In this document: piece by piece, positions 24,782 to 33,789 of the stretch | Position numbering within the stretch: the stretch's first letter is position 1 | Layout of the letters: each line of letters starts with the position of its first letter | Origin: Enterococcus haemoperoxidus ATCC BAA-382 | GTDB lineage: Bacteria > Bacillota > Bacilli > Lactobacillales > Enterococcaceae | Direction of reading: 5' to 3' | Assembly: GCF_000407165.1 (NCBI RefSeq) | Contig: NZ_KE136480.1 | Coordinates: forward strand, 682,001 to 746,000 | DNA: 64,000 bases | Made by a program: the position numbers and the translations under genes | Notes under the pieces: generated by a model | Told to the model about the DNA's origin: nothing | Database searches by the model: none | What the model saw: the letters and a program-made list of their open reading frames with translations, nothing else

Positions 24782-25073
24782 AAATACTAAGATCCGTTGA
24801 GTAATTACCTCAATGATCTTAGTATTTTTTATATTCTTTTTAATTCAAGGCTTCATATTGCGGTGTTTTCACTAGCTCATAAATCTTGATCTGATCATCA
24901 TTTCCTACTGTTTCATCAAAATGAATCGTTTGAATCGTAAAATTATCATACAGCTTAACGTACATCTGTCTCTTACTTAAATCGTAAATAGAAGTATATT
25001 GTGTATATTGTCGGTCTTCTCCTTTTGGCTCATCTAATTTGACTACGCCTTTGACAATATCAGATGTGGATAA
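24154..25073. promoter_or_regulatory. cluster of four perfect DnaA boxes
   Basis: TTATCCACA or its complement occurs at 24154-24162, 24658-24666, 24669-24677 and 25065-25073. The middle two form the palindrome TTATCCACAGGTGTGGATAA. All lie inside coding sequence. By chance, about 0.5 copies are expected in 64 kb counting both strands. A DnaA-titrating or regulatory cluster is possible. Confidence 0.4.
24783..24830. terminator. terminator between hisK and the convergent hydrolase gene
   Basis: AAATACTAAGATC pairs with GATCTTAGTATTTTTT, with an inner TTGAG/CTCAA stem. A-rich and T-rich flanks make it bidirectional. Confidence 0.8.
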
Positions 25074-25850
25074 AATATGAAAAGCTTTATTGATAATGGC
25101 ATTTTCCCCAACTGGGTCACTAAATTTTAACAAATATGCTGCTCGAACAAAGCGTGAAGTGGCAGTGTAATCTCCAGGAATACCATGCATGCCCGATCCC
25201 TTACCAGCAGATAAGACTTTATGATCGTGGAACATTGCATCTTTTACATTTACATCAGACAATCCTGTATAGTTTTCTAGATTGGTCATATGCCAATCAA
25301 ACTTAGGGCTGTTGGTCATTACGCCAATTGGATTTTCGTATACAACAAATCCTAGTTTTATTGATGGTTCAACAACGATTGTGCGACCAGCAGCATCCGT
25401 AAACATAAAATGTTGTGGCAATCCTGGCGCTTTGCCGTTCATTGAAAGATCAGCAATTGCCAGTGTTGAAATCTTTTCTTCTACTTCTTGTGTATCCTTA
25501 CAATTAGCTAACACCCAACAGACGAATTGCTCCGCTATTAGTGGTAATTTTCCAGCTTTTTTAATTTCTTCAACGGTTGAATATTGATTAAACTCTGCAA
25601 AATATTGTGTGATTCCGCCAAGTCCCCATTCGTTGACACCATCGACCACACTTTGAGCAACGGTTTGTTGGTTTTCCTTTATCCCCATCCCTAATACTGA
25701 ATAAAGCGTTTGCCATTTTTCAATGCTTTCCGTAATGTTAAAGTTTTTAGGAATTTGGACCCCAACGTAATCAAACTCAATATTGTATTCTTGTGTTCTG
25801 CCTAAATAATGACTTCCTTCTAGTGATTTCAAACTTATCCCTGTACACAT
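24840..25850 (-). CDS. choloylglycine hydrolase family amidase (BSH/penicillin V acylase-like)
   Basis: A 336-aa Ntn-hydrolase. The family's catalytic Cys is at position 2 (MCTGIS), exposed when Met is removed. Other family residues include Arg in LGRTQEY, the Asn/Asp region GVMTNSPKFDWHMTNL and Arg in ATSRFVRAAY. The family cleaves conjugated bile salts or penicillin V and N-acyl homoserine lactones. The motif set alone does not settle which, and the divergence from typical enterococcal Bsh leans towards a penicillin-acylase-like member (inference). It has no signal peptide, so it is cytoplasmic. It is a single gene convergent with hisK. Confidence 0.88.
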   Translation of the reverse strand: MCTGISLKSLEGSHYLGRTQEYNIEFDYVGVQIPKNFNITESIEKWQTLYSVLGMGIKENQQTVAQSVVDGVNEWGLGGITQYFAEFNQYSTVEEIKKAGKLPLIAEQFVCWVLANCKDTQEVEEKISTLAIADLSMNGKAPGLPQHFMFTDAAGRTIVVEPSIKLGFVVYENPIGVMTNSPKFDWHMTNLENYTGLSDVNVKDAMFHDHKVLSAGKGSGMHGIPGDYTATSRFVRAAYLLKFSDPVGENAIINKAFHILSTSDIVKGVVKLDEPKGEDRQYTQYTSIYDLSKRQMYVKLYDNFTIQTIHFDETVGNDDQIKIYELVKTPQYEALN

Positions 25851-25984
25851 GGTTATCCCTTACTTTCTATAAAGATCGTTTTATACTATATATTATACAC
25901 ATGTTATTATAAAAACGACTAATCAAAATTATTTTTCAATTTTATCCAGATCGAAACCTTTCGATTTTCTTTAATTTTTTCTTT

Positions 25985-26013
25985 CTGACAATCAATTTTT
26001 CAATGGATATGCT
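25985..26013 (+). promoter_or_regulatory. possible promoter of the YfhO gene
   Basis: CTGACA, 17 nt, TATGCT, followed by TGCTAAACT. It overlaps an upstream in-frame ATG at 26003, which supports the later start at 26054. Confidence 0.4.
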
Positions 26014-26053
26014 AAACTATATATATTCTATTTATTACGTTGTGAGGTTGATT

Positions 26054-28690
26054 ATGAAGAAAAAAATACAAGCATTTACTAAAGAAAACTGGCCTTATAT
26101 GACCGCCAGCTTTTTCATTCCTTTTTTTATAATGGTCATTATTTATTTAAGTATTGGCATTTATCCTGGCAGTAGCCGAAGTGTGATGGCAAGTGACTCC
26201 TTTTCACAATTTTCCAATTTCCATGCTAGTTTCAACAATGTGCTGCATGGTAAACAAAGTATTTTTTATACTTGGAATGCATCACTTGGATTAAATTATC
26301 TCTCGCTGATTTCCTATTATCTTGGGGGACTATTTACACCACTGGTGATCTTCTTTAAAAACCAAAATATTCCGGATGCACTGTATTTGATTACACTGCT
26401 GAAAATTGGTTCTGCTGGCTTGGCTTTTTGGGTGTTTGCTAGAAATACCTACAAGATACCAAAATGGGGCCATGTCATGCTTAGTGTTCCGTATGCCTTG
26501 ATGTCATTTGCTACAGCTCATTCAGAAATTATTATGTGGTTAGACGCGTTTACTTACTTGCCACTAGTTATTTTAGGGATTCATCGACTGATGGATAAAC
26601 GAAAACCAACTCTTTTATTTGTAAGTTACTTGCTATTATTTATTTCCAATTTCTATATGGGCTTTATGATCGGTGTTTTCTCTTTCCTATATTTTGTGGC
26701 TCGAATGTTGACGAACTGGAAAAGTTACAAAAAGCGTATCCTACCTTATGGAATCACCTCTCTGTTAGCAGGCGGCGCTTCGATGATTTTAGTATTACCA
26801 GCGGTCCTTGATTTACGAGCAAACGGTGAAACTTTGTCTCAAGTAACCCAATTCAAAACCGAAGCAACTGCTTTTTGGGATATTGTCATGAAAAATATGA
26901 TCGGTGTCTATGACACGACCAAGTACGGCTCGATTCCCTTTATCTATGTGGGGCTGCTTCCTTTGATATTCTGTGTTTTTTACTTTATCACAAAAGAAAT
27001 TCCTAAGAAAAACAAGCTTCTATTTGGTAGCCTGTTTATCATTTTAATTGCTAGCTTTTATATCACGCCACTAAATTTATTCTGGCACGGAATGCATGCA
27101 CCGAATATGTTCTTGTTCCGTTATAGTTTCCTCTTTTCTTTCTTAGTGGTGCTACTAGCGGGGTATGGCTTTGAGAAATTCAAAACCGATGATTTAGGGT
27201 TGCTAGCTGGTTCTACGATCATGCTGATTGCGATTTTTGCATTGGCTGAAGGGACAAAAAGTACGACAAGTTATGACTATATTCCGATTTCAGCATTTGT
27301 TATCACAGCTTTGTTTTTACTCCTGTATCTTGCCGGAATCATTTTTTATCAATTGAAGAAAATACCCATGCATTATCTGATCATCTTACTGTTATTGCTT
27401 GTTTCAACTGAAGCGTTTATTAATACCAACTCGATGCTAAAAGGAATTTTAAAGGATTGGAACTATGCTTCACGCAGTCTTTACTCAGAACCATATCCAT
27501 CGATCAAAAAACTAGTGGATAAGACGAAAAAAGAAAATGACGAATTTTATCGTTTGGAGAACTTAAATCCAGTTTCCTCTAATGATAGTATCAATTACGG
27601 TTACAGCGGTGTTAGCTTATTTTCTTCCATTAGAAATCGTCATTCCTCTTCTTATCTGAATGACTTAGGTTTCCGTTCTAGAGGAACTGGTTTGAATATT
27701 CGCTATCCAAATAATACCCTATTGATGGATTCGCTCGTTGGCATCAAATACAATATTTCTGAAAGTGATCCATTGAAATTCGGCTTTTTCCCAACAGATA
27801 AAGCGGGAAAATTTTCACTTTACGAAAACAGCAATGCGCTACCTCTAGGCTTTTTAGCAGATGAAGATATCTATAAAGTCAAACAGCCAGCCAATGATAA
27901 TTTAAGTAGCCAAACTGAATTATTCAATGCATTAGCTGGACAAAAAGAAAATTACTTCAAGTTTTATCAACCAACACTGATTGATAAAAAGAATGTCAAA
28001 ATCGAACAAAATGCCGGTTCTGTGACATATAAGGAACTACAAAATAACGTTGCAAAAGATCTGACTTGGACAGTTGATGTACCTGCAAATACGCAAGCCT
28101 ATCTGAGCCTGTTCCCAACAGATTTTGGGCAATTAGAAAGTTCAACTGCCACAATGTCTGTAAATGGGACAAGTCAAAAATCACAAATCAATATTACTGG
28201 TCAATACTACAATATTGGTTACTACGATAAGCCAACTAGCGTTACGTTTACGGTCAGCTTCTATGGCACAACAGCAGTCAGCTTTATGGAGCCAAAAGTT
28301 GTTGGATTAGATACAAAAGCCTTTGAAAGTTCCGTTCAAGCAATCCAAGATAAAGGAGCTGATTTAACAGCTAAAGGACGTAAAGCGGTTGGAACTGTGA
28401 AAGCAGAAAAAGATCAAGTCCTTTTAACAACGATTCCTTATGACAAGGGATGGAAAGCTTATGTTGACGGTAAGAAAGTACCCGTTAAGTCGTTTAAAAA
28501 AGCCTTCGTTAGTATTCCTGTAACGCAAGGTGAACATACAATTGAATTTGTTTATCTGCCAGAAGGATTTGTGCCTGGTGTGATTTTGTTTATCGTTTGT
28601 ATTGGTGGTTTTGTGGTCTATGTACGATTTACGAACAAGCCAAAATTGGCGTTAGTAAAACCGAATAAGCGTAAGCGTCGAAAACGTTAA
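26054..28690 (+). CDS. YfhO-family membrane protein
   Basis: An 878-aa integral membrane protein. It has about 12-13 hydrophobic helices in the first 500 residues, then a large extracytoplasmic domain (about 500-840: NDEFYRLENLNPVSSNDSIN, YGYSGVSLFSSI), a last helix near the C terminus and a basic tail. YfhO proteins are GT-C-like and linked in Firmicutes to glycosylation of teichoic acids. I chose the ATG at 26054 because GTGAGG lies upstream and the promoter overlaps the earlier ATG. It is a single gene ended by the hairpin at 28761-28809. Confidence 0.85.
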   Translation: MKKKIQAFTKENWPYMTASFFIPFFIMVIIYLSIGIYPGSSRSVMASDSFSQFSNFHASFNNVLHGKQSIFYTWNASLGLNYLSLISYYLGGLFTPLVIFFKNQNIPDALYLITLLKIGSAGLAFWVFARNTYKIPKWGHVMLSVPYALMSFATAHSEIIMWLDAFTYLPLVILGIHRLMDKRKPTLLFVSYLLLFISNFYMGFMIGVFSFLYFVARMLTNWKSYKKRILPYGITSLLAGGASMILVLPAVLDLRANGETLSQVTQFKTEATAFWDIVMKNMIGVYDTTKYGSIPFIYVGLLPLIFCVFYFITKEIPKKNKLLFGSLFIILIASFYITPLNLFWHGMHAPNMFLFRYSFLFSFLVVLLAGYGFEKFKTDDLGLLAGSTIMLIAIFALAEGTKSTTSYDYIPISAFVITALFLLLYLAGIIFYQLKKIPMHYLIILLLLLVSTEAFINTNSMLKGILKDWNYASRSLYSEPYPSIKKLVDKTKKENDEFYRLENLNPVSSNDSINYGYSGVSLFSSIRNRHSSSYLNDLGFRSRGTGLNIRYPNNTLLMDSLVGIKYNISESDPLKFGFFPTDKAGKFSLYENSNALPLGFLADEDIYKVKQPANDNLSSQTELFNALAGQKENYFKFYQPTLIDKKNVKIEQNAGSVTYKELQNNVAKDLTWTVDVPANTQAYLSLFPTDFGQLESSTATMSVNGTSQKSQINITGQYYNIGYYDKPTSVTFTVSFYGTTAVSFMEPKVVGLDTKAFESSVQAIQDKGADLTAKGRKAVGTVKAEKDQVLLTTIPYDKGWKAYVDGKKVPVKSFKKAFVSIPVTQGEHTIEFVYLPEGFVPGVILFIVCIGGFVVYVRFTNKPKLALVKPNKRKRRKR

Positions 28691-28702
28691 ATCGATTTTT
28701 TG

Positions 28703-28809
28703 TGAAGAGGATGGGGCAAGAAGGAATTGCTTCTGCTCCTGCAGTTTATTCGGATTCCAGGTGAGTGGGATATGACTCGAAGAGTTATGTCCCACTCACT
28801 TCTTTTTTT
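28703..28809. repeat. family A repeat, inverted copy, with strong terminator
   Basis: The left half is the reverse complement of the GAATAAAC...GGAGCAGAAGC part of family A. The right half is a hairpin, GTGAGTGGGATATGACTC with GAGTTATGTCCCACTCAC, followed by TTCTTTTTTT, which should end the YfhO transcript. Confidence 0.75.
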
Positions 28810-28902
28810 ATAGAGACTGTTTTTTTTCTGGTATATTTGCTATTGCTTGGAACAGACATAATATTGCTTGAGAGTAAATGAGAAAAAGAACAAATAAAAA
28901 AT

Positions 28903-29460
28903 CTAGGGTCTTAACATCTTTCCCTCTTCCCATGAAACAATTAATCGATGCAATCTTCTTAGTCTAGTGTCTTCTTTTTTTGCACTCATTACCCACCAAA
29001 TAGAATCTCTTCTGTAAGAAGGCGGAAGTTGATTGAAAAATTCCCAAGAACTTGAGTTTTTTCTAATTTCATCTTCATATTCTTTTGAAAGAGTAGCGTT
29101 CCTATGGGCTGAAGAATAACCAGTTAGATCATTCCTTTGATTGAAAACAGCCAATCCCTCAGGTCTCATTTGATTAAGTGCTATCAGTTTATGCACCTTT
29201 TGCACATTCACTTTACTCCAGAGACTATTAGGCTTACGTGGAGTAAAGCGAATTTTATAGCGATCTTCATCAACTGTTTTTCGTATCCCATCAATCCAAC
29301 CAAATGACAGTGCGCAATCCACTGATTCAGGCCAAGTGAGGCTTGCTTTATTAGTCTTTTTCTTAAAAAAAACTACCCATATTTCACTAGCTGTTTGGTG
29401 ATGACTAGCCAACCAATCAATAAATTCCGTTTGATTACTGAAGAATAGTATTTCACTCAT
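28903..29460 (-). CDS. YdeI/OmpD-associated family protein
   Basis: A 185-aa protein with family signatures SEIWVVFFKKKTNKASLTWP, ALSFGWIDGIRKTVD, RFTPRKPNSLWSKVN and a C-terminal RRLHRLIVSWEEGK. Homologues are cytoplasmic proteins linked to bacteriocin or peptide resistance in some species. The biochemical role is unknown. The ATG at 29460 overlaps the upstream hydrolase stop as ATGA, so translation is coupled. Confidence 0.82.
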   Translation of the reverse strand: MSEILFFSNQTEFIDWLASHHQTASEIWVVFFKKKTNKASLTWPESVDCALSFGWIDGIRKTVDEDRYKIRFTPRKPNSLWSKVNVQKVHKLIALNQMRPEGLAVFNQRNDLTGYSSAHRNATLSKEYEDEIRKNSSSWEFFNQLPPSYRRDSIWWVMSAKKEDTRLRRLHRLIVSWEEGKMLRP

Positions 29461-30389
29461 TTTTCCAGCCATTCCAAAATTATTTGATTGAGCTCATTAG
29501 GTCTTTCTTCTTGAATCCAATGACCAGCATTTAAACTCTCAACATCTATATTAGGTACAAAGTCTTTTATGTTTGGAAGCGGCGGAATACTGTCTTTCTC
29601 GCCATCAACCATCAATGTTGGTTGATGAAGAATAGGAGATACATCAGCTAATAAATCCCAATTACGATTTAAATTTCTGTACCAATTGATGCTTGGCGTG
29701 AAACCTGTCTTCTTGAAGCCTGAGATATAAACAGAAAGATCTTCATCGCTCATAACAGGTTCACCTAACGGCTGGCTTGCTTTAGCCAGATTAATCATTT
29801 CCATCCCTTCAGCAGGACCTTGAACTGGCACGTTTTTCCGATATAAGTTCTGAAGAAATTGGGATGTATTTTCGTCTAAAATAGCATCTGCAACACCTGG
29901 TTGTTTGTTAAAATGAACAAAATAGTACTCATCTCCAAAAAATTCTTCCATGAAATCAATCCAAGGTTTCTCTCCACGAATTTGGTAGGGTAAGCATAAG
30001 TTAATCATTTTACGAACACGTTCTGGATGTAGCAAAGCCATACTCCAAACAACGCTTGCGCCCCAATCATGACCCATAAAAATGGCATCTTTGTACTCAT
30101 AGTAATCCAATAACGCTACAAGATCGCCCGTTAAATGTTCAATATCATATTTTGTGACTTCTTTTGGACAAGAAGATTCTCCATACCCGCGTTGATTAGG
30201 AATAATCACGTGATAACCTGCTTCTACAAGAGGCATCACTTGATGTCTCCAAGAATAGGCATGCTCAGGCCAGCCGTGGCAGAGAACGATAGGCTGCCCC
30301 CCATTTTTTTGTCCAGCTTCAAAAACCTCTAGCTCCACATCATTAACTGAGATAAGTGTTGGTGTGGGAAATTCATAATTGTTTGTCAT
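29457..30389 (-). CDS. alpha/beta hydrolase, epoxide-hydrolase-like
   Basis: A 310-aa alpha/beta-fold enzyme. It has the oxyanion motif HGWPEH, the nucleophile elbow GHDWGAS (Asp nucleophile, as in epoxide hydrolases and haloalkane dehalogenases), a cap region (about 140-230), an acid candidate in MVDGEKDSIP and His in NAGHWIQEE. The Asp nucleophile and HGWPE favour soluble epoxide hydrolase activity. The natural substrate is unknown. It forms a two-gene operon with the YdeI-like gene. ATG at 30389 after AGGAGG. Confidence 0.88.
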   Translation of the reverse strand: MTNNYEFPTPTLISVNDVELEVFEAGQKNGGQPIVLCHGWPEHAYSWRHQVMPLVEAGYHVIIPNQRGYGESSCPKEVTKYDIEHLTGDLVALLDYYEYKDAIFMGHDWGASVVWSMALLHPERVRKMINLCLPYQIRGEKPWIDFMEEFFGDEYYFVHFNKQPGVADAILDENTSQFLQNLYRKNVPVQGPAEGMEMINLAKASQPLGEPVMSDEDLSVYISGFKKTGFTPSINWYRNLNRNWDLLADVSPILHQPTLMVDGEKDSIPPLPNIKDFVPNIDVESLNAGHWIQEERPNELNQIILEWLEK

Positions 30390-30408
30390 TTAACATCCTC
30401 CTAAATAT

Positions 30409-30505
30409 AAAAGCGGAACGGGCTCGTTTAACTTCAACTGAAAAATAGGAAAAATTAATTGAGACGCTTTTTGTCTCACTCCATTTTTATCTTTTTTCTG
30501 AGACC
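30409..30505 (+). repeat. dispersed repeat family B, copy 1
   Basis: Starts AAAAGCGGAACGGGCTCGTT, then has CTGAAAAATAGGAAAA, a GAGACGC/TTTTTGTCTC hairpin and ATCTTTTTTCTGAGACC. Copy 2 follows at 30589. The stretch 30390-30782 has no gene; besides these copies it holds only unrecognised sequence. Confidence 0.65.
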
Positions 30506-30588
30506 TTCAATCCTTAGAGCTTTAGCTCTTAGGAATTGTTGAGATCGAAGCATAGCGTAGTGGCTAGCCCATGTAACTAGATAACATT

Positions 30589-30710
30589 AAAAGCTGAGCA
30601 GGCTCGTTCAGTTCTGACTGAAAAATAGGAAAATCTAAGGGCGACGTTTTTTGTCACAATCGGAATTTATCTTTTTTCTGAAGACCTGACCTACAAAGCT
30701 AGATAATTAA
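30589..30710 (+). repeat. dispersed repeat family B, copy 2
   Basis: Starts AAAAGCTGAGCAGGCTCGTT and contains CTGAAAAATAGGAAAATCTA, GCGACGTTTTTTGTCAC, ATCTTTTTTCTGAAGACC and AGCTAGATAA. Roughly 75% identical to copy 1 by eye and in the same orientation. It is also like 41399-41519 inverted. Confidence 0.65.
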
Positions 30711-30782
30711 AATAAAACTGTCTTACAAAAACAATATTATCACGGAGGTTTGACAGCAGTCTGTCAGGTTTGAGAAACAAAC

Positions 30783-31712
30783 TTAATGATATTTTTCAGC
30801 CATCAATTTGAGTTTAGAGGCCATTGTTTGGCGCATTTCTTTTGGTGCTAAGATCTCTATATGTTCTCCAAAACTAAATATAAGTGAGAACAACCATTCT
30901 TTATCGGGAAAAGTCGCTGTAACAAGAAGTTCCCCTGTTTCTAACACCTCAATGTCTTCTTTATTAAAAACATCCTCTACACGAGACTTCATTTTAGGGG
31001 AAACTTTCAAGACAATTGTTGTCATGGTTGTTTGCTCATTTAATAATGCCGTAATCTCATGATAGGATTTTTCTCGACGTTTGAATGATTGATTATCAAG
31101 GTGAAAATCACTTATACGAGAAACTCTAAATATTCTGAAGTCTTCTTTTAAAAGACAATAAGCAAATAAATACCAAGTATAATTTTTAAATACGAGTGAC
31201 ATAGGTTCAACTTGTCTTTTACTGACGATATTATCATAATTCCTGTAATCAATCGTCAGTAATTCAGTCTCTGTAATAGCTTTTCTGATTGTCTTAACTA
31301 AAGTTTTTTGGTCAGGCGTGTCTCCATAAGGATGTAAATCAATGATGATTTGTTCCATGTGCAGCTTTAGATGATCTACCTTGTTTTCAGGAACGATATT
31401 TTGTAGTTTTTCTATGGTTGATTCTAACTCAATATCGTCAACTGTAGAATTAATATCCTTGAGAACAGACAGAAGGGAAGACAGATTATTAAGAGTCAAC
31501 ACTTGATGATTTAATTTATAACTCTCATAAATGCTGAATCCACCATTGTTTCCAGAATGCGAAATGATGGGAATACCAGCTAGATTGATTGTTTCGATAT
31601 CTCGGTAAATAGTCCGGACCGACACTTCAAATTTCTCAGCCAATTCATTGGCTGTTACACGATTTCTATTAAGTAACATCACAATAATGGTTAACATACG
31701 TTCTATTTTCAT
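30783..31712 (-). CDS. DeoR/YafY-type regulator with WYL domain
   Basis: A 309-aa protein with an N-terminal helix-turn-helix (ELAEKFEVSVRTIYRDIETI, about 18-45), a GNNGGFSIYESYKL wing and a WYL domain (about 135-210: TIDYRNYDNI, RQVEPMSLVFKNYTWYLFAY), then a WCX-like C terminus. WYL domains bind nucleic acids or small ligands. The ATG at 31712 has AAGGAG. It lies upstream of the epoxide-hydrolase operon, separated by the family B repeats, and could control it (inference from proximity only). Confidence 0.88.
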   Translation of the reverse strand: MKIERMLTIIVMLLNRNRVTANELAEKFEVSVRTIYRDIETINLAGIPIISHSGNNGGFSIYESYKLNHQVLTLNNLSSLLSVLKDINSTVDDIELESTIEKLQNIVPENKVDHLKLHMEQIIIDLHPYGDTPDQKTLVKTIRKAITETELLTIDYRNYDNIVSKRQVEPMSLVFKNYTWYLFAYCLLKEDFRIFRVSRISDFHLDNQSFKRREKSYHEITALLNEQTTMTTIVLKVSPKMKSRVEDVFNKEDIEVLETGELLVTATFPDKEWLFSLIFSFGEHIEILAPKEMRQTMASKLKLMAEKYH

Positions 31713-31946
31713 CTTGTTCTCCTTAAAAATATATTTCTTTAATATGTAGTAAGAGTAATTAATCAAATATTTTATTGATTGTTTAAATGTTTCTTTTTAG
31801 AACAAATTTCAGAAAAATAGCTATTTCACCTTGAGTAAATTGTCTCAATAGACCAAGATTTAAACTTGTGAAGATACTAATTCCTAAGCGTAGTCACACA
31901 ATTATGATACATCCTTATTGTTTAGTCTTGATAACATTAATTCTGT

Positions 31947-32096
31947 TTATTTTTGTGATAGCGAAGGTGAATACGATCTAAATTTTAAAGCATTCTTCTT
32001 AATTAAGCGCCCTATCCTATGGAGATAACAGCCAGAATCGTAATATAAAAATAGCTTTTCTCGTTCACGAGTAGTAAAGTACATGTATGAAGTCAT
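31947..32096 (-). pseudogene. IS30-family transposase N-terminal remnant
   Basis: A 49-codon frame containing FTTREREKLFLYYDSG, RIGRLIKKN and SYSPSLSQK before the stop. It resembles the N-terminal helix-turn-helix of IS30 transposases (TTRERE...IGKLI...YSPS-A/S-Q). The catalytic DDE domain is absent and no inverted repeats were found. The rest of 31713-32286 shows nothing recognisable. Confidence 0.5.
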
Positions 32097-32286
32097 AGAT
32101 AAATTTCCCCTTATGAGTATGTCTAATCAACATCATTATAACAGGAATTCTATTTACGATTTTTTGGTAGTACATTTAACTTATATGTCTACCTATGTAG
32201 AAAGAAACGTCCGTTCGCAATAAAAGGCTTATATACCTTGATTAAATTACACCAAATTTTCTGATTCATCTTTATACATGGAAAAG

Positions 32287-32315
32287 TTGCATTGAAAATA
32301 CAGCGCTTTCATAAT
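32287..32315 (+). promoter_or_regulatory. probable promoter of the 95-aa membrane protein gene
   Basis: TTGCAT, 17 nt, CATAAT, 38 nt before the start codon. Confidence 0.5.
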
Positions 32316-32352
32316 AACATTAATTTAATAAATTAGAAGTGGAGGTAATGTT

Positions 32353-32640
32353 ATGACTAACAAAAGATATATTTCTGTTTTCGGGACTAATTTAGCGATC
32401 GTAGTTTATTATTTTCTACCAAGAATACAAATAACAACACTGTCTCCTCATTGGAATATGTTTTTTAATTTCAGACATATTTTAGTAACTATAATTACAC
32501 TATCTATGTTGATCATTACTTTCCAAAAAACATACTCTAACAAATGGAAAAATGTACAGTTGAACAGAATGGTTGTTAGTTCATATATTTTATTTTTATT
32601 CGCTACTATTTTCTATTTTATGATGACTGAATTTTTATAG
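32353..32640 (+). CDS. small membrane protein
   Basis: A 95-aa protein with three hydrophobic helices (about 8-25, 43-58, 74-92) and no recognised family. The ATG at 32353 follows GTGGAGGTAATGTT. It has its own promoter and a terminator directly downstream, so it is a complete small transcription unit between the IS30 remnant and a truncated DUF4179-like gene. Confidence 0.65.
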   Translation: MTNKRYISVFGTNLAIVVYYFLPRIQITTLSPHWNMFFNFRHILVTIITLSMLIITFQKTYSNKWKNVQLNRMVVSSYILFLFATIFYFMMTEFL

Positions 32641-32657
32641 TGGGAGCTCTTATATTT

Positions 32658-32696
32658 CCATAAAAGGTGTTAGGTAAACACTTTTTATGGTTTTTT
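32658..32696 (+). terminator. terminator of the 95-aa protein gene
   Basis: CCATAAAAGGTGTT pairs with AAACACTTTTTATGG, followed by TTTTTT. Confidence 0.85.
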
Positions 32697-33610
32697 GCAG
32701 TACCAATTATAAATATTTACAAATAAATACAGCAATCAAAAATGCTTTAGGCATTAGCCAAGATTCAGGTGTTGCGATGGTAGAAAATAACGGCATAGAA
32801 AATGAACTCAATTTAACTAGCACACAAAACGGACGCGAGATTACCTTAACCAAATTTATATCCACAAAAAAGAAATTTGCCTTTGATTATCAATTTAAGT
32901 TAGATGATGAAAAACTGAAAGAGTTATTGGAAAAACAACGCTCTCCTGATCGAGTATTCACTAAAAATACGGAAAATGCTCAACATATTGACCTTGGTCT
33001 TTTTGTTAATGACAATGATGAAGACATATTTGGTGGTGTTTCATCTCAATCTACTTTTCGCGTAGAAGGAGATACTTTCTATGGTTCTGTTGTCGCAACT
33101 TTTAATCAGGAAAAAATTCCTGAAAATGCTAAATTGACTCTTCACATTTATAAACTATATTGGCAAGATGCTGAAGAACTGGACCAAGCATTTCTCGAAG
33201 CATCTGAAACAGGTAGTCCTTTCGGTGTTGACAATGCTTTGCAGTATGAGGGAGATTGGCGTTTTGATATTGACTACAAACCATTAACTCAAACTGCAGA
33301 TACGCAAATCAGCAACGTGAATAATATCACGGATATCAAAGTAAAAAATGACGCATTACAAACAACTGTTAAATTTACTGCACCCATTCAATTTGAAAGC
33401 TACCCAGCTGTGACACTTTACAAAGGTGGTGTTAAAACTGATAATCAAATTTTTACTGAGATTCATAACACTGAAACTGGCGAAGTGACAATTTCTTTCA
33501 GTCTAAGCGCACTAGATAAAACATCCGTTTATACGATTCAACTAAATGAAATTAACTTTGAAGGTAAACCTCTTAAGGAAATTGGCCATTTTGATATCCA
33601 AAACCAATAA
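32687..33610 (+). pseudogene. N-terminally truncated DUF4179-like protein
   Basis: A 307-codon open frame whose apparent ATG lies inside the preceding terminator hairpin and has no ribosome site. The translated part looks like the extracellular C-terminal region of a DUF4179-type protein (INTAIKNALGISQDSGVAMV, ITLTKFISTKKKFAFDYQFK, IDLGLFVNDNDEDIFGGVSS). It lacks the N-terminal cytoplasmic and membrane segments such proteins usually have. I take it as a 5'-deleted remnant, probably from the rearrangement that also left the IS30 fragment. The remaining frame is undamaged, so the loss may be recent. Confidence 0.6.
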
Positions 33611-33654
33611 TTATATTTTACATCCATTCTAAAACATCCAGATATAAATGGATT

Positions 33655-33785
33655 TTTAATTAGAATAAACGGCGAGAAAAAAGCAGCTCCTTCGGAAATA
33701 AGCTGAAATTCACAAAAATTTGAAAAGCAATTTTCGTGAATTCCTTCTTATTTCTCGGAGCTAAACGCTTTTGCCTCAGCCTCTC
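33655..33785. repeat. family A repeat, copy
   Basis: Contains GAATAAACGGCGAGAAAAAA, CTCCTTCGGAAATAAGCT and an AATTCACAAAAATTT/AATTTTCGTGAATT hairpin, ending CCTCAGCCTC. Closely like 7480-7600. Confidence 0.7.
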
Positions 33786-33789
33786 GAGC

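Noticed and set aside
24840-25850. Naming the hydrolase bsh
   Set aside because: The Cys2 family residues are present, but they do not distinguish bile salt hydrolase from penicillin V acylase, so no symbol was given.
32687-33610. Intact 307-aa gene starting at 32687
   Set aside because: The ATG lies in the stem of the upstream terminator and has no ribosome site, and the N-terminal parts expected for the family are missing. Treated as a remnant.
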